64,000 nt of DNA from Laspinema sp. D2d (lineage in GTDB: Bacteria > Cyanobacteriota > Cyanobacteriia > Cyanobacteriales > Laspinemataceae). The DNA lies in assembly GCF_025370755.1 (NCBI RefSeq), contig NZ_JAMXFC010000025.1, positions 36,133-100,132 of the forward strand. The letters are read 5' to 3'. Below, piece by piece: positions 42,111 through 51,413 of this stretch; within the stretch, counting starts at the first letter, position 1, and every line of letters starts with the position of its first letter. Both the position numbers and the translations under genes were made by a program. Under the pieces are notes generated by a model. That model saw only the letters and a program-made list of their open reading frames with translations. It ran no database searches and was not told where the DNA came from.

Positions 42111-43092
42111 CAAGTTAAGGAGTAGAGGAAAGTTAAGATTTAACTGGCGCGTTTGTGCAGGTAGTCCGTTGTCGCAAGTTAATTCCCAACAAATCAAAAT
42201 CTTGGTTTTCGAGATGAGGCAGTTATTACCCGAGCAGTCTAACGTGGCTCTAGCTCGGGTTTTGGGCTTGACTCCGGCTGCTATTAGCAAGTGGACTAAG
42301 GGCAAAACGAGTACGCTCAAGGAGGAAACCAAAGCCCGAATTGTCTCGTTGCTCGGATGTCCGCAAAAGTCATTGGACGAGTTTTTGAGCGGGGCCTTAT
42401 CCTGGGATGAGTTTAAAGCGACCTGCTCTAAACAATCCATCCACGAACTGGGTCAAGAGGAAGCGCCAGCCTCGAAAGAGAGCTTTTTTAAGAGGATTGA
42501 CCAACTGACTTGGTTAGAGGCTGTCGAAGCACTGCAAGCGATTGTCAAGCGGTTAACCACACTCCAAACCGAAATGAGTCGGCATGGACCCCGGGATATT
42601 GTGGAGGTGGTCGAGGCCCTCGCGTCATTGCTAGACCTAGACTCAGTGATGCAAGTGGCTGAACGGGTGAAAATCTTGCTAGGCGATCGCATCACGACTT
42701 TGGAACACCGAATGCAGGAGTTGGGGTTGCTCGAATCGCGTCCGTTCCAGCATAATCCGCTGTTTCGTAAGCTCGAAGAATACCGGCTAGATGCGGGATT
42801 GTCCCGGGAGCAACTGAGCGAACAACTCTACCTCAAGTCCGGTGGGCGATTCGACAAACAGACGGCTGCTGCGATCGCCTCGGGGAAGCTGCTACCTGAT
42901 AACGGTGAGGTCTTGTGGGTGGGTTGTTTGCTCAAAAATGCTCAAGGCGAGTTTTATAGTCATGATGAGTTGTTGGCCCTAAGAGCGGGCAATGTGGATT
43001 TCTTCAGTGCCAGTCGCCCACAGGAGGAACCAGACGAGCCAATCGAAGATTTGGGGGCGAAGGGGGGCAATGGAATCAAGTCGCTGGATTGA
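42103..43092 (+). CDS. XRE-type HTH regulator, 329 aa
   Basis: HTH at about residues 45-85 (QSNVALARVLGLTPAAISKWTKG). A helical middle domain, then a second region (LSREQLSEQLYLKSGGRFDKQTAAAIASGK) that looks like another HTH. The start is unclear: GTG 42103, TTG 42169 or ATG 42214 are possible and none has a good ribosome site. Its position divergent to the coiled-coil gene suggests a plasmid-maintenance regulator. Confidence 0.6.
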   Translation: MSSKLRSRGKLRFNWRVCAGSPLSQVNSQQIKILVFEMRQLLPEQSNVALARVLGLTPAAISKWTKGKTSTLKEETKARIVSLLGCPQKSLDEFLSGALSWDEFKATCSKQSIHELGQEEAPASKESFFKRIDQLTWLEAVEALQAIVKRLTTLQTEMSRHGPRDIVEVVEALASLLDLDSVMQVAERVKILLGDRITTLEHRMQELGLLESRPFQHNPLFRKLEEYRLDAGLSREQLSEQLYLKSGGRFDKQTAAAIASGKLLPDNGEVLWVGCLLKNAQGEFYSHDELLALRAGNVDFFSASRPQEEPDEPIEDLGAKGGNGIKSLD

Positions 43093-43951
43093 GGCTTTAC
43101 GGACGACAGCCAGCCAGACTTGGCGGCTAACTCGGGCATTCCGCAGTCGGTTGGTGGAGCTAGTTTTTTGTGAGTTGCTGGTGCGCTTGGGTTTGCTGGA
43201 ACAGGCTGCGGACGTTTCCATTCGCTCTGGGTTTGGGTTGTCCATCGACTGTGCTTCGGTCGCCGTTGCGGATAACTTGCTTGTCAATGTAGAGCGGCTG
43301 TGTGTTTGTGTGGTGATGCTGTCGGATTGCTTATCCCTGCGTCCGGTCCCCCACGTTGGCATCTGCCATAACCTGCAACCCGTCGCCCCGATTTTCGACC
43401 CCCTCAAATTGCTGACATTTAATCGTTGTTTTTCCCCGAACGAGTTTGAACCCGTTGCGACCCATTTGCTCGACATTTTGAAAACTCAAGGATGGTATTT
43501 TATGCAAAACGATAATCAAAATAACTCAGCCCTAGCTGATGCCAACTACCTGCGCGTTATCGACTTCATGCGGACCAAACGGGCTGAGGGTTATGCGGTG
43601 ATGGCAGCCAGTATGGTCGATGACCGGGTAATCTACACCAACGATTTGTATTCGAGCGCTAGGGTGATTGTCCCAGCCCACCAGATGACCGACCCGCGCT
43701 CGTTCGACAATCGCGCTCTGTGGCGAGATTCGTGGGACTATCACGAGCAACTTTATAGCTTACTCCACCGGGACAAGTTCATCGGCGAGTTCTACCACAA
43801 AATCCGGCGCGTGAACGGTTCTTTTATTGGTGTGTGGGCTGACTTTTATTTCGTCGAAGACCACCTGGGAATTCCCATGCGAATTGTCGTGTCTCGCCCC
43901 GATAACTGGGAACTGCTGCCCGAACCTAACCCGACTCGCTCTGCTGCATAA
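43070..43951 (+). CDS. Hypothetical protein, 293 aa
   Basis: The start at 43070 has AGGGGGG upstream and overlaps the end of the XRE gene by 23 bases. The N-terminal half contains a hydrophobic Cys-rich stretch (LLVNVERLCVCVVMLSDCLS). The C-terminal 150 residues (from an internal ATG at 43503) form a soluble domain (LRVIDFMRTKRAEGYAVMAA...). The two halves could be separate genes. No family recognised. Confidence 0.5.
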   Translation: MESSRWIEALRTTASQTWRLTRAFRSRLVELVFCELLVRLGLLEQAADVSIRSGFGLSIDCASVAVADNLLVNVERLCVCVVMLSDCLSLRPVPHVGICHNLQPVAPIFDPLKLLTFNRCFSPNEFEPVATHLLDILKTQGWYFMQNDNQNNSALADANYLRVIDFMRTKRAEGYAVMAASMVDDRVIYTNDLYSSARVIVPAHQMTDPRSFDNRALWRDSWDYHEQLYSLLHRDKFIGEFYHKIRRVNGSFIGVWADFYFVEDHLGIPMRIVVSRPDNWELLPEPNPTRSAA

Positions 43952-43954
43952 CTA

Positions 43955-44704
43955 ATGATAAATCTTGCCCACAAAACGGCCATCATCACCGGCGCTTCCT
44001 CGGGCATCGGACGGGCCACCGCACTGCTACTGGCTGAGGCGGGCGTCCAAGTCACGCTGGTCTCAAGGAATGGCGATCGCCTCCAACAACTTGCCGACCA
44101 GATTCTCAGCAGCAGCGGCACAACAGTCGCCATTCCCGCGAATATTACCGATTGCCAACAAGTTCAACAAATGGTGCAAACGGTCCTGGACAAGTTTGGA
44201 CGAATCGATATCCTGGTCAACTCTGCCGGACTGATTGATGTGGCTCCGACCGTTGAGGCGAGTGTGGAGTGCTGGCAGCAGTTGATTCAGGTGAATTTGC
44301 TTGGGACGATGTACTGTTGCCATGCCGTGGCCCCGGTTATGCAAGAACAGCAGTGCGGACATATCGTCAATGTTTCCTCGGTGGCGGGTCGGACGGCTTC
44401 GGCTGGGGTGAGTGCCTACAATGCCAGCAAGTGGGGTGTGGGGGCGTTCTCGGAAGCGTTGCGGCAGGAACTCTGCAAGAGCGGGGTGCGCTTGACCGTG
44501 GTCGAACCGGGTTGGGTCGAGACGCCACTCTATGACGCGATTGCAAGTGGGGCCATGCAGGAGCGGATTGCGCGTTGGCAAGAGGGCATCGGGGAGCCAC
44601 TGATGCCGGAGGATGTGGCGGGGGCGATCGGGTTTGCGCTATCTCAGCCGCAGCGGGTGAACGTGAACGAGATTTTGCTCAGACCGACTGGGCAGGTGAA
44701 TTAG
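43955..44704 (+). CDS. Short-chain dehydrogenase/reductase
   Basis: 249 aa, the usual length of classical SDRs. NAD(P)-binding TGASSGIG (residues 12-19), structural NSAG (about 88), catalytic Ser in VNVSSVAG, and YNASK (Tyr about 154, Lys about 158) are all present. The Rossmann start AIITGASSGIGRATALLLAE is canonical. Its metabolic substrate cannot be inferred. It starts 3 bases after the upstream stop, so the two are co-transcribed. An odd metabolic gene in this setting. Confidence 0.85.
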   Translation: MINLAHKTAIITGASSGIGRATALLLAEAGVQVTLVSRNGDRLQQLADQILSSSGTTVAIPANITDCQQVQQMVQTVLDKFGRIDILVNSAGLIDVAPTVEASVECWQQLIQVNLLGTMYCCHAVAPVMQEQQCGHIVNVSSVAGRTASAGVSAYNASKWGVGAFSEALRQELCKSGVRLTVVEPGWVETPLYDAIASGAMQERIARWQEGIGEPLMPEDVAGAIGFALSQPQRVNVNEILLRPTGQVN

Positions 44705-44714
44705 TGGGGCGTGG

Positions 44715-44775
44715 GGGTGATCACAAGTCAGCTTATTTATAAGAGATGACTTTGACAGATGACTTGTGATCACCC
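44715..44775. mobile_element. 61-bp hairpin element (MITE-like), copy 1
   Basis: GGGTGATCACAAGTCA and TGACTTGTGATCACCC are perfect 16-bp terminal inverted repeats around a 29-base centre starting GCTTATTTATAAGA. It lies 10 bases after the SDR stop. A second copy sits at 45343. Confidence 0.7.
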
Positions 44776-45340
44776 TGGAAAAGTCTAATTCTGCTACGGT
44801 TTCAGCGATTTCCTTGGGGTTGGCAGCAGTGTGGGGAATCAGGGCTAGTTCGAGACAAGTGGTAAGGACTGGTGTGTGTGATTTAGCTGGTGGAGCCTAG
44901 ATGATTAGGTTGGCGATCGCATCCTGGGAAATCGTGGCTAGTTCGACGCGGTTCGGATAGGTCTAATTAAGGCTTTGGACAAAGGACTCTTGCTCTTGAT
45001 TTAACTGGTGGAGCCTAGATAACTGGGAAAAGCGATCGTCTATGCCCAGGCTGGGCTTACCGCATTCTGTCGAATCCGGCATGGGCTTTCTCTGCTGCCA
45101 TCGCGATGCGTCGCGTCCATTTCGTCACCTGTTGGCGATCGCATCTACCGACTTGCTTCTGGGCAAATTCAAATGGCATCCCGCCAGTTGGCGATCGCAC
45201 TGAACAAAGCCATAATTGACAAATCCTAGTCTCCTCATAATGTTTGGTTCCTGACCAGTTGACGAGAGCCTACTGCATAGCTGGGCTGTGCGGCATCCAT
45301 CGAATCCGCCACCAACAAAGATCCGGTTTTTCCATTGGGA
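44776..45340. other. Non-coding stretch with degenerate repeats
   Basis: TTTAACTGGTGGAGCCTAGATAACTGGG and a related unit (44880, 45000; another near 47385) recur together with HIP1-type sites. No supportable ORF. Confidence 0.5.
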
Positions 45341-45342
45341 TA

Positions 45343-45402
45343 GGGTGAACACAAGTCAGCTTATTTATAAGAAATCGATTTTAGAGGGAACTTGTGTTCA
45401 CT
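45343..45402. mobile_element. 60-bp hairpin element (MITE-like), copy 2
   Basis: GGGTGAACACAAGT and ACTTGTGTTCACTCCC are inverted repeats around a centre that again starts CAGCTTATTTATAAGA. It differs from copy 1 at paired positions on both arms (TGATCAC to TGAACAC with TGTTCAC), so the pairing is kept. Confidence 0.7.
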
Positions 45403-45539
45403 CCCAAAAAAACATTGCCCTATCTTGATTGTAACGATTTTGATGAGGTGGTTAGCTTACTCTCAAGGAAACTGCCGAACGATGCAACATCGGCGAAATT
45501 GGCCCTCGTTGGTAGGCGATCAGTCTGCTGGCTGATTGA

Positions 45540-45570
45540 GCGGTAAGCGGAGCTATGTCGTAGGCGATCG
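45540..45570 (+). repeat. Dispersed palindromic repeat
   Basis: GCGGTAAGCGGAGCTATG then TCGTAGGCGATCGC, the same family as at position 16. Confidence 0.6.
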
Positions 45571-46044
45571 CACCCAAGGAAAAAGCCATCTTTTCCAGCG
45601 AAAATAGGACCACTCTGTTTTAGGTGGGGGCCAATTGTGCCAGAACGATGTAAGTCTTAGACGAAAGTGTCAAGCATTTCAGGTTGAGGACTCTGGTGCT
45701 GGTCTGGTATGGTGCAATCGTCAGCAGCCGGATGGGAGCCGTCTGGTTATTTTAAGTCAGCGTGAGCATAAGTCGCTTCCATTTGGGTAGGGCAGATATC
45801 CTAGTTTTTTGGGAACTTCTAGCGTTTCCGTCTGTTTTTCTCGCGCTACTTTTGTTCACTCGAATGTAAGTTTTGTTCGCTCCATCTCTTGACGACTTGG
45901 GCAGGTTAGAGCAGGTAGTTTTTTAGCGTTATCTCAGATGAAATAAGGGCTATTACTCTTAAAAATGATGTGAGGGTTAATGGACCAAAGTTAGCACTTT
46001 GGGGTCACATTGCAACTTATGGTATTAACGCTTTTATAGAACCA

Positions 46045-46529
46045 GTTTAGGGGTTTGAATAGCAACCAGGCAGAAACTTATGCTAAGGCTAAAAGCCTTA
46101 CATACAAGGGTTTTCACCCCATGTTTCTGGGAAATCATTGAGGTCACGTAAGGGACGCATCCCTCCATCAAGCAACTCCGAAGGCAAATTAAAGTGATAG
46201 CGACCCAGCATATTGATATGAGAATAGGCCAGAGGAGATAGCCGAGCGATATCTTCTGCCTTGAGCGGTGTTCCTTGAAGGCGGAGATGATTCAAGGCGG
46301 TATTCATGTAATAGGTATTCCATAAAACCAGCACATTAACTACCAAACCTAAAGCTGATAGCTGCTGAGTAAGACTACAGTTAATGACATTGTGAAGCGA
46401 CATAGGCAAAAAACCGCTCCATCTTTGACTAGCATAAGCACAGAAGATTCTGAAAGCTAAAAGTATTACCCAGTAAGGATTTCAGCCTTAGCGTAAGTTT
46501 CTGTACGATTGCTACTCAAACGCCGTTTA
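46045..46529. mobile_element. Tn3-derived 475-bp mini-element with 5-bp target duplication
   Basis: Terminal inverted repeats of about 50 bp at 46050-46100 and 46474-46524 begin GGSGTTTGARTAGCAAYC and contain CAGAAACTTAYGCTAAGG, with roughly 80% identity. Both ends are flanked by GTTTA (46045-46049 and 46525-46529), the 5-bp duplication typical of Tn3-family transposition. Inside is only a transposase C-terminal fragment. The element is therefore a deletion derivative that probably moved with a transposase supplied in trans. Confidence 0.85.
46098..46409 (-). pseudogene. Tn3-family transposase, C-terminal fragment
   Basis: About 103 codons ending in the typical Tn3 transposase tail: LVVNVLVLWNTYYMNTALNHLR, ARLSPLAYSHINMLGRYHFNLP, then MRPLRDLND. 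Full-length proteins have about 1000 residues, so the catalytic core is absent. Confidence 0.85.
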
Positions 46530-46786
46530 CCCATGCTGTTTCCCCCTTACCGCCAGTGTACTTATCTGCTTTGGTTCTAATTACGGCTTGATGCCAGCTT
46601 CATTCTTAAAATTCCGAGCCTATCGATGTGTGGACAAGTTACGAGTCATGGTGTCCCTTACAGGACCAAAGTTTTACTTGTATCAAAGGGTTACTTAGGA
46701 AGCTAACTTTACGGGCTAGTTTTAATTAGTTTTTCCCGTTGGTTATGAATTAGACATCGCATAAATCGCACACCTTTTTTCCTTCA

Positions 46787-46850
46787 AGTAGTATCCCGAA
46801 CAAGTGAGACTTTGAACCAGTATAACCCCATACTGGCGGCGATACTACTG
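46787..46850. repeat. Nested hairpin
   Basis: AAGTAGTATC pairs with GATACTACT, and inside it CCAGTAT pairs with ATACTGG around AACCCC. It ends just before the diverged CRISPR repeat at 46853. Role unknown. Confidence 0.55.
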
Positions 46851-46852
46851 AA

Positions 46853-46890
46853 GTTTCAATCCATCTAATATCCTCAGCGAGTGAGGATAG
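46853..46890 (-). CRISPR. Diverged solitary CRISPR-type repeat
   Basis: GTTTCAATCCATCTAATATCCTCAGCGAGTGAGGATAG aligns with the main array repeat (same ends, same AGCGAGT core, compensated stem CCTC/GAGG instead of CCCTA/TAGGG). No spacer follows. Confidence 0.55.
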
Positions 46891-47041
46891 TAAGTCTGTC
46901 GCACAAATTTAAGTTTTAAAAAAGTGTCTTTTGAGTTTTCCAAAAATTGAAAATGTAGAGCTTTTGTCGCTACGGAAGCCCTAAGTTTTTAAGTTTTTAT
47001 TTGCGAATTGGAGGGGAGTCGAAGCCTTATTTCGATTTCCG

Positions 47042-47280
47042 CATTCGTATAAGACTTCAACTTAAAGACTTTGTTTTAACGACCTAGTCTCGGTCACCAT
47101 AGAAAATTTTGCCCTAACCCTTGGGCTGGGGGGATAACTTTACTGCTAGAGCGTCAGGCTGGGGACATTACTCTATGCGGTAGAGGTGTCTCCAAAAACT
47201 ATATTACTCGAAATCTACTCTTGTGTCAACAGTCGCATCTCCCATTCGTATAAGACTTCAATTAAAGACTTTGTTTTAAC
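47042..47280. repeat. 40-bp direct repeat pair
   Basis: CATTCGTATAAGACTTCAA(C)TTAAAGACTTTGTTTTAACG occurs at 47042-47081 and 47243-47281 with one deletion. The second copy ends exactly at the orphan CRISPR repeat. Origin unknown. Confidence 0.75.
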
Positions 47281-47380
47281 GTTTCCAATCAATTGGTTTC
47301 CCCAGCGAGTGGGGATAGCAAAAATTATAACCCTTACCCAACGAGGTATCCCGGGCTGGTTTGCGTGGCAAAGGGGTTGT
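47281..47380 (-). CRISPR. Orphan CRISPR repeat with leader-like flank
   Basis: GTTTCCAATCAATTGGTTTCC then CCAGCGAGTGGGGATAG is a repeat variant. The sequence to its right (TATAACCCTTACC, then GGTTTGCG) aligns with the sequence right of the last repeat of the main array (TGTAACCCTTACT, then GGTTTGCG). So a leader and one repeat survive without spacers. Confidence 0.6.
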
Positions 47381-47608
47381 TGTTCTTGATCTATGTGGTG
47401 GACTGTAGATGGCTCGGTTAGCGATGGCCTGCGACATAGCTAGTGCTAACGCGCAGGCTCCACCAACGACGTGCGGCATCTTATCAAACTCCAGCTAAAT
47501 TTCTTAGGATACGATTGCCACCTTAACGAAATTAGCACAATAGATGGCGCTCAGGTAGATAGCTTTATCTTTTGCAACTGCTGCATGATGAAGAAAAAGA
47601 AACCGCTT

Positions 47609-47884
47609 TTAGAAGGAACGGAGAAACATTCCAGATCCAAGCACACTAAGACACCATATAACGAAAGCCAATTTCCATTCCATTGCATAACATACTATGG
47701 CAAATATAATACCCGCTATCATTACAAGGCAAGCTCTTTTTTTGCCTTCATAATGATAATAATCAATCAAGGGAGTTTGAACTGAAAAACTCACCCAAGC
47801 AACTGCTTCAGGATATAACTCTAATATAAGGAGTGCTATGGTTAGTCCTAACAAAAACAGGTATTTGAGAGTTGTGTATTTCAT
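47609..47884 (-). CDS. Small membrane protein, 91 aa
   Basis: Hydrophobic helices at about 7-25, 52-66 and 70-88 with a short polar loop (TPLIDYYHYEGKKRA). A weak AAGG ribosome site precedes it. No family recognised; possibly a relic of the same unit as the short ORF at 48035. Confidence 0.45.
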   Translation of the reverse strand: MKYTTLKYLFLLGLTIALLILELYPEAVAWVSFSVQTPLIDYYHYEGKKRACLVMIAGIIFAIVCYAMEWKLAFVIWCLSVLGSGMFLRSF

Positions 47885-47991
47885 TGAATGATACCTTTCT
47901 ACGAGTACAAATGGGGTGTTGATTGGCTACTTATACAATAGGTAAAAGCAGCCACAGCAAGCTGATTCCATGAATTAAAGTAATCGCTGAA

Positions 47992-48029
47992 ATTTCCAAT
48001 CAATTAATTTTCCCATCTAGTAGGAAATT
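47992..48029 (-). CRISPR. Degenerate CRISPR repeat remnant
   Basis: ATTTCCAATCAATTAATTTT then CCCATCTAGTAGGAAATTG retains the 5' half of the repeat but not a clean stem. It lies on the trailer side of the array. Confidence 0.5.
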
Positions 48030-48034
48030 GCTAG

Positions 48035-48154
48035 TTACCTGTTATCTAATTCATCAGCTAAACGTTCTAAATCACTGCCTTTGCCAATAGTGGCAGTTTC
48101 GTAAATGTTCCAGACTACCCCTGCAAGTAGCAGGAGTAAAATTCCAACTAACAC
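48035..48154 (-). pseudogene. Short membrane-anchored peptide gene, probably damaged
   Basis: Reads VLVGILLLLLAGVVWNIYET...LERLADELDNR from a GTG at 48154. An ATG two codons further up is separated by an in-frame TGA beside a run of nine A. A single helix plus an acidic tail. Probably a decayed small gene. Confidence 0.35.
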
Positions 48155-48212
48155 CTTTTTTTTTCAAGCCATGAGGTTATTCCCGCTAATATTTCTCTAT
48201 CACACTGCATCC

Positions 48213-51168
48213 TAAGTCAATCAACTAATTTCCCTAGCGAGTAGGGAGGCTAAGGAAGAGGCTGCCTTGCTGAAAGAAGGTATTTTGTTTCCAATCAACT
48301 AATTTCCCTAGCGAGTAGGGAGTAGGGGCGGCGATCGCAACCACTGCACTCTGCTAGTTTCCAATCAACTAATTTCCCTAGCGAGTAGGGAGTGTAGCTC
48401 GTTGCGGGGGATTGGAAGGATACGAGTGGTTTCCAATCAACTAATTTCCCTAGCGAGTAGGGAGGTTAAAGAGCGTCAAAAAATTGTTGCAATCTCTTGT
48501 GAAAGTTTCCAATCAACTAATTTCCCTAGCGAGTAGGGAGGGTATTCGGAGATGCAGTGGGTTTCGACGGGGATTCGCGTTTCCAATCAACTAATTTCCC
48601 TAGCGAGTAGGGAGACGGGAATTAAAAAATTAATAAAATCTATTGTGACGTTTCCAATCAACTAATTTCCCTAGCGAGTAGGGAGCCTGTGGTCAAGCAA
48701 AACGTAGGCCCCGAAGGGATTACCTACGAGTTTCCAATCAACTAATTTCCCTAGCGAGTAGGGAGTTTACGGAATTGAACCCAAAGAAATTCAAATCAAT
48801 GACTACTGTTTCCAATCAACTAATTTCCCTAGCGAGTAGGGAGGAAAAAACTTAGGAGAAAAGTATCATGTCTAACAATAAGTTTCCAATCAACTAATTT
48901 CCCTAGCGAGTAGGGAGTATGCTGAAGCTCATCCTACTAAGGAGTTCCTAGTAACTCCAAGTTTCCAATCAACTAATTTCCCTAGCGAGTAGGGAGTTGG
49001 AAACATAAGACTGTCCAACACATGAAAGCAGCCCGAGTTACTGTTTCCAATCAACTAATTTCCCTAGCGAGTAGGGAGTTGTTCCCCGTCAAAGCAGACA
49101 GCCGAGGCGCGTTTATTACCGTTTCCAATCAACTAATTTCCCTAGCGAGTAGGGAGAGAAAGATTTGAAAGCTTCGGTTCTTTCCTCTGTGTTTCCAATC
49201 AACTAATTTCCCTAGCGAGTAGGGAGCAACAACTCCGAGGTGAAGAAGCCTCCGAACAAGTCAGTGGATTAGTAGCTAAGTTTCCAATCAACTAATTTCC
49301 CTAGCGAGTAGGGAGATGGCTACCTGTGCGGTATGCTGGCGCTTAATCTATGAGGGTTTCCAATCAACTAATTTCCCTAGCGAGTAGGGAGGGAGACTTC
49401 ATCAAATGTCTAAGTTCTTTGTGTCTGCCCCGGTTGTTTCCAATCAACTAATTTCCCTAGCGAGTAGGGAGTTTAAATCTGGTCTATAAAGTTAATAATT
49501 CTTCTCTCTACTTGTTTCCAATCAACTAATTTCCCTAGCGAGTAGGGAGGAGACTCGTCATATGGAGTTAGAAGAAATGAAGTACCTCGTTTCCAATCAA
49601 CTAATTTCCCTAGCGAGTAGGGAGCCAACATCCGGGTACAAGACCGAGCCAACAATGCAAAGGGGTTTCCAATCAACTAATTTCCCTAGCGAGTAGGGAG
49701 GGGTGGAGATTGCTCCTCTGACGCTGGAAACAGCAACTCAGAAGGAGGTTTCCAATCAACTAATTTCCCTAGCGAGTAGGGAGTCCAGAAAAGACAACGG
49801 GAAACCTGTTTTTGAGACCGTTTCCAATCAACTAATTTCCCTAGCGAGTAGGGAGCCCAAGCAAAATCTGAAAACAAACACCTGTCGGGTGAGGTTTCCA
49901 ATCAACTAATTTCCCTAGCGAGTAGGGAGTTGAATTAAAGCTCAACCTTAAACAGCAGGTCCCCTATCAAATGGTTTCCAATCAACTAATTTCCCTAGCG
50001 AGTAGGGAGTCCATACCTATAAAGAACATCCGAGCGAGAGAGAATTGCAGCAGTTTCCAATCAACTAATTTCCCTAGCGAGTAGGGAGGTTAAGGAATTA
50101 ATTTCATGGACACCAACAATTTCGGTTTCCAATCAACTAATTTCCCTAGCGAGTAGGGAGGCAATCATGCGATCGGCGTCGTCCCAGCAATCGTCATAAA
50201 TATGTGTTTCCAATCAACTAATTTCCCTAGCGAGTAGGGAGCAGAAAGGATTAAGCAAGCCTTTGCCCAAGGTTCCAAGAGTTTCCAATCAACTAATTTC
50301 CCTAGCGAGTAGGGAGTTCAAGATGCGAATGAGCGATAACCAAGTTCTTCACGTTGTTTCCAATCAACTAATTTCCCTAGCGAGTAGGGAGGGTGCAAGC
50401 GGCTCAGGCATTCTTGAAAACCATCGCGATGGAGTGTTTCCAATCAACTAATTTCCCTAGCGAGTAGGGAGGGGAGTAGATGCTACAGACATGTGCCCTG
50501 AGTGGGACATGTGTTTCCAATCAACTAATTTCCCTAGCGAGTAGGGAGTCCGACGACTCAATGCATTCAATCAATCCATCGGTGTTTCCAATCAACTAAT
50601 TTCCCTAGCGAGTAGGGAGAGCTCTTACTGAAATGGGGAGTATTAACTCCATCATGGTGGTTTCCAATCAACTAATTTCCCTAGCGAGTAGGGAGTGATT
50701 ACTGAACCTTCACTGTATTTCTTAGGTATGTTTCCAATCAACTAATTTCCCTAGCGAGTAGGGAGTAGGGTGTAAGCACTATGTAGTGGTGCTAGGGCAG
50801 TTCGATAGTTTCCAATCAACTAATTTCCCTAGCGAGTAGGGAGTGGGTTTGCTAATGACTTAACTTCAGACATCTTGAAGTTCCAGTTTCCAATCAACTA
50901 ATTTCCCTAGCGAGTAGGGAGTATCTCCAACCAGTAGATAAGGAGTTCAAGGCAAGTAAAGATATCAAGGTTTCCAATCAACTAATTTCCCTAGCGAGTA
51001 GGGAGTCAAGGTATCAATCTCTCAGCTAACAAGGGATTCGATATTGAGGAGATTGGTTTCCAATCAACTAATTTCCCTAGCGAGTAGGGAGGTGGTTAAC
51101 CAAAAAACACAACATTGGAATAAACCTTGATCGTTTCCAATCAACTAATTTCCCTAGCGAGTAGGGAG
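48213..51168 (-). CRISPR. CRISPR array, 38 intact repeats plus one degenerate
   Basis: The 36-bp repeat begins GTTTCCAATC and ends TAGCGAGTAGGGAG on the plus strand, with CCCTA and TAGGG as the stem. Spacers are 34-53 nt. The first repeat (48213-48248) has a diverged 5' end and the last is 51133-51168. On the minus strand the repeat ends in GATTGGAAAC, like the 5' handle of type III crRNAs. I infer transcription leftwards, with the leader beside cas2 and the decayed left end as trailer. Several spacers read as sense mRNA on the plus strand, as expected for RNA targeting. Confidence 0.98.
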
Positions 51169-51413
51169 ATACCCCGATTGTAACCCTTACTGGGTGGGAA
51201 GTCCAGAGGCGGTTTGCGAAGCTCAAGAAAATTGTTGCTACATTGGTCATAAAAGCACCTCTATCTAACACCTAGAACCCTTACCCAGCAAGGCTGCGAG
51301 GCTCCCAACAGGTTTTGGTCGTTTCAGCGATTTTGACTGAGCCTCGCAAAGACTCCCAAAACGGAAGGGACTCAATTCCTGAAGGACTGGGGCCAATGAA
51401 CTAACTCGGTCCA
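51169..51413 (-). promoter_or_regulatory. Probable CRISPR leader
   Basis: Non-coding 245 bases between the array and cas2. It contains two versions of an AACCCTTACyC-type sequence (51190, 51288) that recurs beside the orphan repeat at 47281. Short frames across it are not supported. Confidence 0.6.

Noticed and set aside
45125..45352. Minus-strand frame of 75 codons between the hairpin elements
   Set aside because: It runs across HIP1-type repeats and into the second hairpin element; composition is not protein-like.
48541..48578. A tmRNA gene in the array
   Set aside because: Only 38 bases match and they are bounded exactly by repeats, so it is a spacer.
49473..51271. Short open frames within the CRISPR array
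   Set aside because: They are translations of repeats (SNQLISLASR or SLGKLVDWK) and spacers.
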